Origin: JAZNOL01 sp045580815
GTDB lineage: Bacteria > Bacillota > Clostridia > RUG12999
Reading direction: 5' to 3'
Assembly (NCBI GenBank): GCA_045580815.1
Contig: JAZNOL010000007.1
Coordinates: forward strand, 1 to 19,160
DNA: 19,160 nt
Below the pieces are notes generated by a model. The model was not told where the DNA came from and searched no databases. It saw nothing but the letters and a program-made list of their open reading frames with translations. The first letter of the stretch is position 1. Each line of letters begins with the position of its first letter. A program made the translations under genes and the position numbers. Of the stretch, positions 1 to 7,629 are shown in pieces.

Positions 1-279
1 TAGAATCTTTTTATTGAAATGAACAACAATTCTGTCGTAAGGTTCTGTTGTATCATATTCTATTCTGTGAAGCTCACGGCGGCTAAGCAAAGCAATATCG
101 CCACATTTCATATCATAATAAGAACCCTCTATCTGAAAACATGCCTGCTTGCTTAATAAGATTAAAAATTCATATTCCTGATGGTTCTGATAAACATTCT
201 TATTTTCGTTATGTGTTACTGACCGATGCACCACAAAGTTTTCAAATTTACAAGTAAAAAAATTAACTTTGTCACTCAT
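1..279 (-). CDS. AraC-type transcriptional regulator, N-terminal sensor part (partial, runs off left edge)
   Basis: The reading frame is open from an ATG at 277-279 to the window edge, giving 93 residues. It resembles the N-terminal cupin (AraC-binding) domain of AraC-family regulators: an NHQEYEF motif near residues 33-39, a beta-rich stretch ending in CGDIALLSRRELHRI at about residues 65-79, and YDRIVVHF at about 83-90. This is the usual ligand-sensing half. The DNA-binding helix-turn-helix half would lie beyond the edge and is not seen. The gene begins 6 bp after the rpoD stop and in the same frame as it, so no start further upstream is possible. No Shine-Dalgarno-like sequence precedes the ATG. 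There is no terminator between rpoD and this gene, so readthrough transcription and translational re-initiation are plausible. The ligand and targets cannot be told; such proteins often control sugar use. Confidence 0.75.
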   Translation of the reverse strand, partial: MSDKVNFFTCKFENFVVHRSVTHNENKNVYQNHQEYEFLILLSKQACFQIEGSYYDMKCGDIALLSRRELHRIEYDTTEPYDRIVVHFNKKIL

Positions 280-285
280 ATTGGT

Positions 286-1359
286 TTAGAGATAATCTTT
301 GAGTTTCTTACTCCGGCTGGGGTGACGAAGTTTACGAAGTGCCTTAGCTTCTATCTGACGAATACGTTCTCTTGTTACATCAAATTCCTTACCAACTTCT
401 TCAAGAGTACGTGCTCTTCCGTCTTCGAGACCAAAACGAAGTTTTAAAACTCTCGCCTCTCTTGAAGTAAGCGAATCTAGCACATCTGTAAGCTGCTCGC
501 GAAGAAGCATATATGATGCTGCATCAGCCGGTGCCTGTGCATCCTCATCAGGAATAAAGTCACCAAGGTGACTGTCCTCTTCTTCACCGATAGGAGTTTC
601 AAGAGAAATAGGTTCCTGTGCTATTTTAAGTATTTCACGCACTTTATCATACGTCATATTAAGCTCTTTTGCAAGTTCATCCGGAGTGGGTTCTCTACCA
701 AGCTCCTGAAGCATACGACGTGATTCTCTTATGAGTTTATTAATAGTTTCAACCATATGAACCGGGATGCGAATTGTACGTGCCTGGTCTGCAATTGCAC
801 GTGTTATAGCCTGACGTATCCACCATGTTGCATATGTTGAAAATTTGTATCCTTTATTATAGTCAAACTTTTCCACTGCTTTTATAAGGCCGAGATTTCC
901 TTCCTGAATAAGGTCAAGAAACATCATGCCTCTGCCCACATAACGTTTTGCTATGCTGACAACAAGACGCAAGTTTGCTTCCGCAAGTTTCTTTTTTGCA
1001 TCTTCGTCGCCATCAAGCATTTTCTGGGCAAGAACTGTTTCTTCAGCAGTATCAAGAAGCGGAACTTTACCAATTTCTTTAAGATACATTCTCACCGGGT
1101 CATCAACACTGATACCCTCCGGAAGTGTGAGGTCAATTTTTTCTTCGCCACTTTCCTGAATTTCCTGTAACTCTTTGTCCAGGTCGCTTACAAGCTCTAC
1201 ACCCATGTTTTCAAGTTCTTCATAAACATGATCCATCTGCTCCGAAGCAATTTCAAACTCGCAAAGAGCATCCTCAATTTCTTTATAGGATAATACTCCC
1301 TTTTTCTTACCAAGTTCAATTAAATCTTTAATTGCCTGAAGTGCTGCTTCATTTGCCAT
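286..1359 (-). CDS. rpoD: RNA polymerase principal sigma factor (sigma-70 / SigA)
   Basis: This is the housekeeping sigma factor that directs RNA polymerase to -35/-10 promoters. The 357 residues cover all expected regions. They comprise a region 1.1-like N-terminus (about 1-60), region 1.2 with DDPVRMYLKEIGKVPLL, and region 2 with ANLRLVVSIAKRYVGRG, DLIQEGNLGLIKAVEKFDY and the -10-binding FSTYATWWIRQAITRAI. Region 3 starts around IRIPVHMVETINKL. Region 4.2 carries the helix-turn-helix TLEEVGKEFDVTRERIRQIE and the basic tail KALRKLRHPSRSKK. The length matches short Clostridia/Bacillus SigA (about 370) rather than the 613-residue E. coli protein. An AGGAGG ribosome binding site sits 6 bp before the ATG and overlaps the dnaG stop codon region, so the two genes are almost certainly co-transcribed. 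The dnaG-rpoD order is the classical macromolecular synthesis operon, here without rpsU. Confidence 0.97.
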   Translation of the reverse strand: MANEAALQAIKDLIELGKKKGVLSYKEIEDALCEFEIASEQMDHVYEELENMGVELVSDLDKELQEIQESGEEKIDLTLPEGISVDDPVRMYLKEIGKVPLLDTAEETVLAQKMLDGDEDAKKKLAEANLRLVVSIAKRYVGRGMMFLDLIQEGNLGLIKAVEKFDYNKGYKFSTYATWWIRQAITRAIADQARTIRIPVHMVETINKLIRESRRMLQELGREPTPDELAKELNMTYDKVREILKIAQEPISLETPIGEEEDSHLGDFIPDEDAQAPADAASYMLLREQLTDVLDSLTSREARVLKLRFGLEDGRARTLEEVGKEFDVTRERIRQIEAKALRKLRHPSRSKKLKDYL

Positions 1360-1370
1360 TTTTTATCCTC

Positions 1371-3101
1371 CTAATGTTTCTCGCTTTTTAAGCGCTCAAA
1401 CATTTTTTGTAATTCTTCAGAATCATTAATGTCTTTGACATTAATTGCCGAGCTGTCTGTAAGCTTTGCATATATATCTTCTGCGGCTTTAAGCGGATTT
1501 TCATAAAATTTTTCATCCGTAACCGCCGCAGACATAATCGCCGCATATTCCGGCGTCATGTTTGTAATTATAACAGTAGGGTCAACGCTGACACTATCTT
1601 TCTTTTGTTCAAACAGTTTTCCTACAAAAACCTTACATGCCTCTGTTTTAAAAAAATCCGGTGTCACACGGTCTTTAAATGCTTCAAACACCGTTTTATC
1701 ATACGCCATAAGCAGTGCCAGTTCGCATTCATTTATTTGCGACATATTTCTGGTTTTCATAAATACTTGTTTCTGCTCATTTTTTATATGTTCTCGTTTT
1801 TCCTGTTTCACCTTGCCTGCCTCAAGTTTTCTGACCTGAGCATAAATCGCATCAACAGAAATCCCGAACTTTGTTGCTGTTTCTTTAATAAGAATATCCT
1901 GTTCAATCTGATTTGAGACTTCGGCAAAAACTTTTGCCATTTCCCCGACAAGTTTTATTTTTTCATCAACATCCTCAGCATTATATTCTTGCATGAGTTT
2001 ATTTATTTTATACAAAATCGCATTCTGCGACTTGCCAATCAGCTTTTCAAACGCCTCTGCACCTTTTGCCTTTATAAATTCATCAGGGTCTTTTGCTCCG
2101 GGCATTTTTATAACCTTAACCCTCATGCCTACAGCTTTAAAAATTTCAAGTGCAAGATTTGTCGCTTTCTGTCCGGCACCATCGCTGTCATAACAAAGCA
2201 AAACCTCTGTTGTATATCTTGACAAAAGTGCCGCATGTTCTCTTGTAAGAGCTGTACCAAGTGTTGCCACAGCATTTGTGAATCCACTTTTGTGAAGAGC
2301 AATAACATCCATATAACCTTCGCAAAGTATAATACGCTCACTACACGTTTTTTTCGCAAAATTAAGTGCAAACAAAGTTTTACTTTTATTGAAAACAAGG
2401 CTGTCTGAAGAGTTCAAATATTTTGGTTTTGAATCATCCAGAACCCTGCCGCCGAAAGCCACTACGTTGCCTTTAACATCAATAATCGGAAACATAACCC
2501 TGTTTCTGAAAAAATCATAGAGTCTGCCGGTTTTTTCGCTTTTTCTTGCCATGTTTGAATCAAGAATTTCCTCATCCGAAAACCCAAGTGACCGCAAATG
2601 GTCTGTACACGCCGTAAAAGAATCCGGTGCAAAACCAAGACCAAAAGACGATACGGTTTTTCCCGAAAGCCCACGTTTTGCAAAATACTGTTGTGCCGCA
2701 GCCCCTTGTTCTGATTTAAGCATGTTATAAAAAAACTTTGCCGCCGCAGTATTTATTTTCAAAATGGTGCTCCGTCTTTTAAATGTAATATCCTCGTTTT
2801 TATCAGTTTTTTCAGGTAATATAATCCTTGCTCTGTCCGCCAGAAACTGCAACGCCTCGGTATAATCGAGATTTTCAATATTCATAATAAACTGCAACAC
2901 ACTTCCTCCGGCATGGCAACCAAAGCAATAGTATAGCTGTTTATCTGCCGAAATGTGAAAAGATGGCGTTTTTTCGCCATGAAACGGACAAAGGCCCTTG
3001 TAATCACGTCCGCTCCGTTTAAGTGTGATATACGACGAAGCTACGTCAACAAGGTCGTTTGCCGATATGATTTCGTTAACAAGCTCATCCGGATATCGCA
3101 T
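1371..3101 (-). CDS. dnaG: DNA primase
   Basis: DnaG synthesises RNA primers for replication and works with the replicative helicase. The 576-residue product is of normal length (E. coli 581). The N-terminal CHC2 zinc-binding domain has C38, H41, C59 and C62. The central TOPRIM catalytic fold shows CEGYMDV with the catalytic glutamate E261 and the metal-binding YDSDG with D305 and D307. The RNA polymerase core motif FRNRVMFPI is near residues 198-206. The C-terminal part (about 440-576) is more divergent, as expected for the helicase-interaction domain. The start ATG has a GAAAGGG ribosome binding site 7 bp upstream. Its stop (1371-1373) lies within the rpoD leader, giving an 11-bp gap. A 90-bp AT-rich gap separates it from dgt; I see no clear promoter or terminator there. 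Confidence 0.97.
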   Translation of the reverse strand: MRYPDELVNEIISANDLVDVASSYITLKRSGRDYKGLCPFHGEKTPSFHISADKQLYYCFGCHAGGSVLQFIMNIENLDYTEALQFLADRARIILPEKTDKNEDITFKRRSTILKINTAAAKFFYNMLKSEQGAAAQQYFAKRGLSGKTVSSFGLGFAPDSFTACTDHLRSLGFSDEEILDSNMARKSEKTGRLYDFFRNRVMFPIIDVKGNVVAFGGRVLDDSKPKYLNSSDSLVFNKSKTLFALNFAKKTCSERIILCEGYMDVIALHKSGFTNAVATLGTALTREHAALLSRYTTEVLLCYDSDGAGQKATNLALEIFKAVGMRVKVIKMPGAKDPDEFIKAKGAEAFEKLIGKSQNAILYKINKLMQEYNAEDVDEKIKLVGEMAKVFAEVSNQIEQDILIKETATKFGISVDAIYAQVRKLEAGKVKQEKREHIKNEQKQVFMKTRNMSQINECELALLMAYDKTVFEAFKDRVTPDFFKTEACKVFVGKLFEQKKDSVSVDPTVIITNMTPEYAAIMSAAVTDEKFYENPLKAAEDIYAKLTDSSAINVKDINDSEELQKMFERLKSEKH

Positions 3102-3191
3102 AACATTTCCCTTTCACAAACTGGTATAAATACTTATTCGACATTTATCGATTTAAATCCTTTAAAAGAATTTAAAATATATTAACCATTT

Positions 3192-4181
3192 TTATTTAAC
3201 ATGCCACGGAGTCGGAATGAATAATCTACTGAAAGTTTCTACCGCAAAACTGTCGGACATACCTGCGATATAATCACACACAACCCTATGTACATCACCT
3301 GTATTTTTAAGAATCCCTGTTTCATGCTCCGGCATTAAATAGGGATTTTTCACAAACTCTTCATAGAGCTTGCGGATAATCATTTCCGCCTTATACTCTT
3401 CTTTTTTTGCCGAAGAATCCCGATATACATGTTCAAACATAAAGCGGCGCAGCGTTGTTGCTGCCTCTCCCACTTTATCAGTCATTTCTAAATTGTTTTC
3501 TACAACATTTCGAATCAATGTGTCAATTCTTGTGCTATTTGTATCTCCGAGCACTTCTCTGCAAATTTTAGGAATATCATCAGCACTTATAACACCGCCC
3601 CTGAGTGCATCGTCAACATCATGATTTATATATGCAATTTTGTCAGCAAGCTGAACTGCCCTGCCTTCTTTTGTCGCAGGATTACCGCTTGTTCTGTGAT
3701 TGACAATACCATCACGCACTTCATGCGTCAAATTAAGTCCCTTATCATTTTCAAGCACATCAACAACACGCAAGCTATGCAGATTATGTTCAAATCCATA
3801 GGGGCAAACATCATCCAGCACACGCTCTCCCGCATGACCGAAAGGAGTGTGACCTAAATCGTGCCCAAGCGCAATCGCTTCCGTCAAATCCTCATTAAGA
3901 CGCAATGAGCGTGCAATTGTACGTGCAATCTGCGACACCTCAAGAGTATGTGTAAGACGTGTTCTGTAATGGTCACCTTCAGGAATTATAAAAACCTGCG
4001 TTTTGTGTTTAAGACGTCTGAACGATTTTGAATGAATGATTTTATCACGGTCACGCTGAAATTCTGTACGTATATCGCACAGAGGCATTTCTATTGCTCT
4101 GCCTTTCGTTTCATCCGAAAATGTTGCTTCCGGAGAAAGCATATGGTGTTCAAATTCCTCTGTTATCTGACGTATATTCAT
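3192..4181 (-). CDS. dgt: Deoxyguanosinetriphosphate triphosphohydrolase-like protein (HD-domain dNTPase)
   Basis: Family members remove the whole triphosphate from dNTPs, dGTP in the founding enzyme, and so lower dNTP pools. The HD metal site is clear: H78 in RLTHTLEV, H107-D108 in ALGHDLGHTPFGHAGE, and a later aspartate in the segment LADKIAYINHDVDDAL. The N-terminal signature (FQRDRDKIIHSKSFRRLKHK) is typical. At 329 residues it belongs to the short dNTPase clade common in Firmicutes, not the about 500-residue enterobacterial Dgt, so substrate preference should not be assumed. I chose the ATG at 4181 because AAAGGTGG lies 8 bp before it; a GTG 12 bp further upstream has no ribosome binding site. 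The dgt-dnaG-rpoD order fits a role linked to DNA replication. Confidence 0.9.
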   Translation of the reverse strand: MNIRQITEEFEHHMLSPEATFSDETKGRAIEMPLCDIRTEFQRDRDKIIHSKSFRRLKHKTQVFIIPEGDHYRTRLTHTLEVSQIARTIARSLRLNEDLTEAIALGHDLGHTPFGHAGERVLDDVCPYGFEHNLHSLRVVDVLENDKGLNLTHEVRDGIVNHRTSGNPATKEGRAVQLADKIAYINHDVDDALRGGVISADDIPKICREVLGDTNSTRIDTLIRNVVENNLEMTDKVGEAATTLRRFMFEHVYRDSSAKKEEYKAEMIIRKLYEEFVKNPYLMPEHETGILKNTGDVHRVVCDYIAGMSDSFAVETFSRLFIPTPWHVK

Positions 4182-4281
4182 AACCGCTACCACCTTTGTA
4201 TTATAATTTATTACCTATGTATATATACTGCATTTAGTATTAAAAATCCTTTTTATCCACAATATTTTGTGTTTTTATGCA

Positions 4282-4313
4282 AAAACAGAGACGAAAAATA
4301 TCGTCTCTGTTTT
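4282..4313 (-). terminator. Rho-independent terminator of spoIVA
   Basis: A perfect 12-bp inverted repeat has arms AAACAGAGACGA at 4283-4294 and TCGTCTCTGTTT at 4301-4312 with a 6-nt loop. Read on the minus strand, it starts 9 bp after the spoIVA stop and ends in a run of five T. It isolates spoIVA from dgt, which argues that dgt has its own promoter. Confidence 0.85.
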
Positions 4314-4320
4314 ATATTTG

Positions 4321-5796
4321 TTATAGGATAATACAAATAAGCCCTCTTCCACCGTCGTTTATAATTCGTTGCAGCGTTTCCTGTAATTTAAATCTTGATT
4401 CGTCCGGCATACGTGACAGTTTCTGATTAAGCCCCTCATTTACAAGTTCATGAAGTGATTTTCCGAAAATATTCGATTCCCATATCTTTTTCGGGTCTGT
4501 ATCAAACCCACTCATAAGATATTCTATAAGCTCCTCACTCTGTTTTTCCGAGCCTACAATCGGATTAACCTCGGTTTCAATGTTTGCTTTTATCATATGT
4601 ATTGACGGTGCGCTTGCTCTGAGTTTAACACCGAATCTGCCGCCTTGCTTGATTATTTCCGGTTCTTCAAGAGAAAGCTCATCTACGCCCGGGCAGACTA
4701 TTCCATACCCTTTCGCTTCCACCTCATTAAGAGCATATTCTATTTTTTCGTATCTCTGCTTAATATCACGCAATTCTTTCAGCATTTCAAAAAGGGAATC
4801 CTCCCCTGATATTTCAAATCCGGTGCTGTCGCTGAGAACTTTATAAAACAGATTATCCGGCGTAGACACTTCAATACGCATTATACCGGCACCTAAATCT
4901 ATTTTTTCAAGTTTTGTATTTTTAGTAAATTCAAATTTGTTTATTTTTTCTGTAGCATTTTTCGCCTCTCGTATCTTTCTGACATCCGCAAGAGATTCGC
5001 GAAGCGACGAATAAATCTCATTTTTTAAAGGATGCGAAAGCTGCAATGCATCAAGCCATCCCGGCAGATTTATTCCGATTTCGCAAAGCGGAAATTCATA
5101 AAGAACGGTTTCAAGGATTTTTTCAATATCCGCCTCATCAAGTTCTGCACAGGATACCGCCAGAACCGGCACACCATGTTCTTCTTCAAGGGCGCTTTTA
5201 AGCTGTTGAGCTTCATTGCCTCGGGGATTTCTGCTGTTTAAAAGAATAACAAATGGTTTGTTTATTTCTTTGAGTTCGTCTATTACCCGTTTTTCTGCTT
5301 CCTTATAATTTTCTCTTGGAATATCTGTTATAGTGCCGTCAGTAGTCACGACAAGACCTATTGTGGAATGTTCGCAAACAACCTTTTTTGTGCCGATTTC
5401 TGCCGCCTTATCAAAAGGAATTTCTTCTTCATTCCATGGTGTATGCACCATCCGCATAACTCCGTCTTCGCTGGATCCCGCCGCACCCGGAACAAGATAT
5501 CCCACACAGTCAATAAGTCGCACGTTGCAAGTTGCATTGTCAACATTGATTTTCACTGCTTCATTTGGAACAAATTTCGGTTCCGTTGTCATTATTGTTT
5601 TTCCTGATGCACTTTGCGGAAGTTCATCCTGTGCACGCTGTTTTTTAAATTCATTGTCTATATTGGGTAAAACTTTCAAATCCATAAACTTTTTGATAAA
5701 TGTAGATTTTCCCGTCCGCACAGGACCTACCACCCCAATATAAACATCGCCGCCTGTACGTTTTGAAATATCATCATAAATACTATACCCGACCAT
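4321..5796 (-). CDS. spoIVA: Stage IV sporulation protein A, spore-coat basement layer ATPase
   Basis: SpoIVA is a mother-cell protein that hydrolyses ATP to polymerise on the forespore surface and forms the platform for coat assembly. The N-terminus follows the family pattern: ISKRTGGDVYIGVVGPVRTGKSTF with a Walker A (G24 to T32), then FIKKFMDLKVLPNI, and a Walker B-like segment VRLIDCVGYLVPGA. The C-terminus ends in GLICIIL, also typical, and contains the conserved late cysteine. With the ATG at 5794-5796, preceded by GGAGGAA, the protein has 491 residues, almost the same as the B. subtilis protein (492). An ATG 36 bp upstream would add MYKNNYVNGGIF but has no ribosome binding site and lies just after a candidate sigma-E promoter, so I reject it. 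This gene is good evidence for an endospore former. Confidence 0.96.
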   Translation of the reverse strand: MVGYSIYDDISKRTGGDVYIGVVGPVRTGKSTFIKKFMDLKVLPNIDNEFKKQRAQDELPQSASGKTIMTTEPKFVPNEAVKINVDNATCNVRLIDCVGYLVPGAAGSSEDGVMRMVHTPWNEEEIPFDKAAEIGTKKVVCEHSTIGLVVTTDGTITDIPRENYKEAEKRVIDELKEINKPFVILLNSRNPRGNEAQQLKSALEEEHGVPVLAVSCAELDEADIEKILETVLYEFPLCEIGINLPGWLDALQLSHPLKNEIYSSLRESLADVRKIREAKNATEKINKFEFTKNTKLEKIDLGAGIMRIEVSTPDNLFYKVLSDSTGFEISGEDSLFEMLKELRDIKQRYEKIEYALNEVEAKGYGIVCPGVDELSLEEPEIIKQGGRFGVKLRASAPSIHMIKANIETEVNPIVGSEKQSEELIEYLMSGFDTDPKKIWESNIFGKSLHELVNEGLNQKLSRMPDESRFKLQETLQRIINDGGRGLICIIL

Positions 5797-5830
5797 AAAA
5801 ATTCCTCCATTAACGTAATTATTTTTGTAC

Positions 5831-5859
5831 ATTTTATGTCCATGCTCAAAAATTTATGT
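5831..5859 (-). promoter_or_regulatory. Candidate sigma-E (mother-cell) promoter of spoIVA
   Basis: On the minus strand a -10-like CATAAAAT (5831-5838) is preceded, at a 14-bp spacing, by ACATAAA (5853-5859). The known sigma-E consensus is about kmATATT, 14-15 bp, CATACAnT. The -10 match is good and the -35 match only partial. Position upstream of spoIVA, which is sigma-E dependent in B. subtilis, supports it. Confidence 0.5.
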
Positions 5860-5888
5860 TTAATTTGAAAAATAAATTAGTTTTAATG

Positions 5889-5917
5889 TTGCAAATTTTT
5901 TAAGTTTATGATATAAT
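5889..5917 (+). promoter_or_regulatory. Sigma-A promoter of pth
   Basis: TTGCAA at 5889-5894, a 17-bp AT-rich spacer, and a perfect TATAAT at 5912-5917. The expected transcription start is near 5924, giving a leader of about 25 nt before the pth ATG. It lies back to back with the spoIVA promoter. Confidence 0.85.
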
Positions 5918-5949
5918 ATATACCAAATCTTAAAACAAAGGTGATTGAA

Positions 5950-6522
5950 ATGTACGTTATTGCAGGTCTGGGCAATCCCGGTAATAAATACGAAGGAACG
6001 CGTCATAATATTGGTTTTGAAATTATTGATTATATAAGTCGCACTTACGATATAAAGGTAAACAGGCTCGGATTTAAGTCTCTTTACGGTCAAGGGTTAA
6101 TAAACGGTGAAAAAGTGCTTCTTATCAAACCGCAAACGTTTATGAATTTAAGCGGTCAGGCAATAAAACCGGCTCTTGATTTTTATAAAATACCGCCCGA
6201 AAACCTCTTTCTTATATGTGATGATGTGAATATTCCTCTCGGAACACTTCGCATCCGTGAAAAAGGCAGTGCCGGCGGTCATAATGGTCTCAAAGATATT
6301 ATTTATATGCTGTGCAGTGATGAATTTCCACGTCTTCGTGTAGGAGTAGGTGCTCCGAAAAATGAACACATCAATCTTGCCGACCATGTTCTCGGAATGT
6401 TTAGCAAAGAAGAAAATGAGGTACTGCTGAAAGTTGCAAAACGAATTACCGAGGCTTTACCTGTAATGATGAAAGACGGTGTTTCTAAAGCAATGAGCCG
6501 TTACAACGGAAAGGTTGAATAA
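5950..6522 (+). CDS. pth: Peptidyl-tRNA hydrolase
   Basis: Pth cleaves peptidyl-tRNAs released by stalled ribosomes, recycling tRNA; it is essential in most bacteria and is called SpoVC in B. subtilis. The 190-residue length is standard. Signature motifs are present: GLGNPG at 6-11, the catalytic H19 in EGTRHNIGF, the substrate-binding KPQTFMNLSG, the aspartate of CDDVNIPLG, and GSAGGHNGLKDI. I chose the ATG at 5950 because AAAGGTGA lies 5 bp upstream; the GTG at 5941 is part of that ribosome binding site and would add only three residues. The gene is driven by the strong promoter at 5889-5917 and is divergent from spoIVA. A short gap with another promoter separates it from the ABC transporter genes. 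Confidence 0.96.
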   Translation: MYVIAGLGNPGNKYEGTRHNIGFEIIDYISRTYDIKVNRLGFKSLYGQGLINGEKVLLIKPQTFMNLSGQAIKPALDFYKIPPENLFLICDDVNIPLGTLRIREKGSAGGHNGLKDIIYMLCSDEFPRLRVGVGAPKNEHINLADHVLGMFSKEENEVLLKVAKRITEALPVMMKDGVSKAMSRYNGKVE

Positions 6523-6554
6523 TTAATTGGTATTAATGCGACTTCCTTTCATGT

Positions 6555-6578
6555 TATTATGCATTTTCTTGCATAATA
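6555..6578 (+). other. Short inverted repeat downstream of pth
   Basis: A 9-bp stem (TATTATGCA / TGCATAATA, with a 6-nt loop TTTTCT) lies 33 bp after the pth stop. It is AT-rich and lacks a following T run on either strand, so a terminator role is weak; it could stabilise the 3' end of the pth transcript. Confidence 0.3.
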
Positions 6579-6601
6579 TACACAAAAATTGCAAAAAGAT
6601 A

Positions 6602-6630
6602 TTGACAAAACGATGATAATGTATTAAAAT
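6602..6630 (+). promoter_or_regulatory. Sigma-A promoter of the amino-acid ABC transporter operon
   Basis: A perfect TTGACA at 6602-6607, 17-bp spacer, and TAAAAT at 6625-6630. The expected start is near 6637, leaving a leader of about 35 nt before the ATG at 6672. No riboswitch or T-box fits in so short a leader. Confidence 0.88.
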
Positions 6631-6671
6631 AGATATGTTAAAAATATTATACAAAAACGGAGGATTTTAAA

Positions 6672-7472
6672 ATGAAAAAAACATTTAAACTTCTTGCTCT
6701 CGTGCTCGCTTTGACTATGGCTGTTTTTTGCCTTGCTGCATGTGGCGGAGCAAAAAATGATGCAACCAATGAAACACCAAAAACTGAAGACCCTGCAGCT
6801 ATTGAAACCGGCAAAGTTATAAAAATGGGTACAAATGCTGCATTCCCGCCTTATGAATATAAAGAAGGCGAAACTTTTGTTGGTATTGACGTTGAAATTG
6901 CTACAGCTATTGCCAAAGAACTTGGCGCAACTCTTGAAATAGTTGATATGGAATTTGATTCTATTATTACTGCAACACAGAACGGCGAAGTTGATTTTGG
7001 TATGGCCGGCATGACTGTTACTGATGAACGCAAAGCTGAAGTTAATTTTTCATCCAGCTATGCAACAGGAGTACAGGTTGTAATCGTTCCTGAAGATTCA
7101 TCAATTGCTACAATTGACGATTTAACAGGCAAAAAAATAGGTACACAGCTTGGCACAACCGGTGACATCTATTCTAAAGATGATTACGGTGCAGAAAATG
7201 TTACAAGCTACAGCAAAGGTGCAGATGCAGTTATTGCTTTAAAAGGTGGCGATGTAGACGCAGTTATTATCGACAACGAACCTGCAAAAGCTTTTGTCGC
7301 TGAAAATGAAGGTCTTAAGATTCTCGACACAGAATATGCTATTGAAGACTATGCTATCGCTGTTGCAAAAGACAATACCGCTCTTCTTGACGATATAAAC
7401 GCAGCTCTCGAAAAACTTACTGCTGATGGAACAATCAACAATATTATCGCTAAATATATAAAAGCAGAATAA
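6672..7472 (+). CDS. Amino-acid ABC transporter substrate-binding lipoprotein
   Basis: A 266-residue polar amino-acid binding protein of the HisJ/GlnH type (SBP_bac_3 fold). A signal peptide with KK at 2-3 and a hydrophobic core at 7-19 ends in the lipobox L21-A-A-C24, so the mature protein is anchored to the membrane by a lipidated C24. After a Thr/Glu-rich linker come the family motifs: KMGTNAAFPPYEYKEG, FVGIDVEIATAIAKELG, VDFGMAGMTVTDERKAEVNFSSSY with the arginine that usually contacts the substrate carboxylate, IGTQLGTTGD, and the C-terminal hinge part with VDAVIIDNEPAKAFV. A GGAGG ribosome binding site precedes the ATG. Permease and ATPase genes follow, so it is the receptor of a complete importer. 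The substrate cannot be read from sequence; cystine, glutamine or a basic amino acid are all possible. Confidence 0.93.
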   Translation: MKKTFKLLALVLALTMAVFCLAACGGAKNDATNETPKTEDPAAIETGKVIKMGTNAAFPPYEYKEGETFVGIDVEIATAIAKELGATLEIVDMEFDSIITATQNGEVDFGMAGMTVTDERKAEVNFSSSYATGVQVVIVPEDSSIATIDDLTGKKIGTQLGTTGDIYSKDDYGAENVTSYSKGADAVIALKGGDVDAVIIDNEPAKAFVAENEGLKILDTEYAIEDYAIAVAKDNTALLDDINAALEKLTADGTINNIIAKYIKAE

Positions 7473-7485
7473 TATAGCTGAACTT

Positions 7486-7537
7486 ATATACTGCAAGATT
7501 GAAGGTTTACTATATACACCTCTTTCTTGCAGTATAT
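7486..7537 (+). terminator. Intercistronic hairpin 1, possible partial terminator after the binding-protein gene
   Basis: A perfect 13-bp stem: the arm containing TATACTGCAAGA (7487-7498) pairs with TCTTGCAGTATA (7525-7536), plus one outer A-T pair, with a 26-nt loop. It starts 13 bp after the stop and is followed by TTTAATTTT. The long loop is not typical of a strong terminator, but the position suits attenuation or 3'-end protection of the upstream message. Confidence 0.5.
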
Positions 7538-7544
7538 TTAATTT

Positions 7545-7596
7545 TAAACCACTGTTTTAAACACAAAAAAGCTTTTGTGCTTAAAACAAGGGTTTA
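7545..7596 (+). other. Intercistronic hairpin 2, long imperfect stem-loop
   Basis: Segments TAAACC, TGTTTTAA and CACAAAA (7545-7568) pair in order with TTTTGTG, TTAAAACA and GGTTTA (7573-7596). This gives 21 base pairs interrupted by one 1x1 and one 2x2 mismatch, with the tetraloop AAGC. It is 33 bp ahead of the permease start. With hairpin 1 it fills most of the 157-bp gap between binding-protein and permease genes. Such structures commonly allow higher expression of the binding protein than of the membrane parts. Confidence 0.6.
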
Positions 7597-7629
7597 TCTT
7601 TTATTGTAAATACGAAAGGCGGAAAAACA

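Noticed and set aside
4200..4205. TATAAT on the minus strand as a -10 box for dgt
   Set aside because: The predicted start would fall inside the dgt ribosome binding site, and no -35 element is seen 16-18 bp upstream. dgt must have a promoter in 4194-4281, but I cannot point to it.
5797..5832. An upstream ATG adding 12 residues to SpoIVA
   Set aside because: No ribosome binding site precedes it, family members start near MVGYSIYDD, and it falls at the expected transcript start of the candidate sigma-E promoter.
6555..6578. The inverted repeat after pth as a terminator
   Set aside because: The stem is short and AT-rich, with no T run after it; kept only as an inverted repeat.
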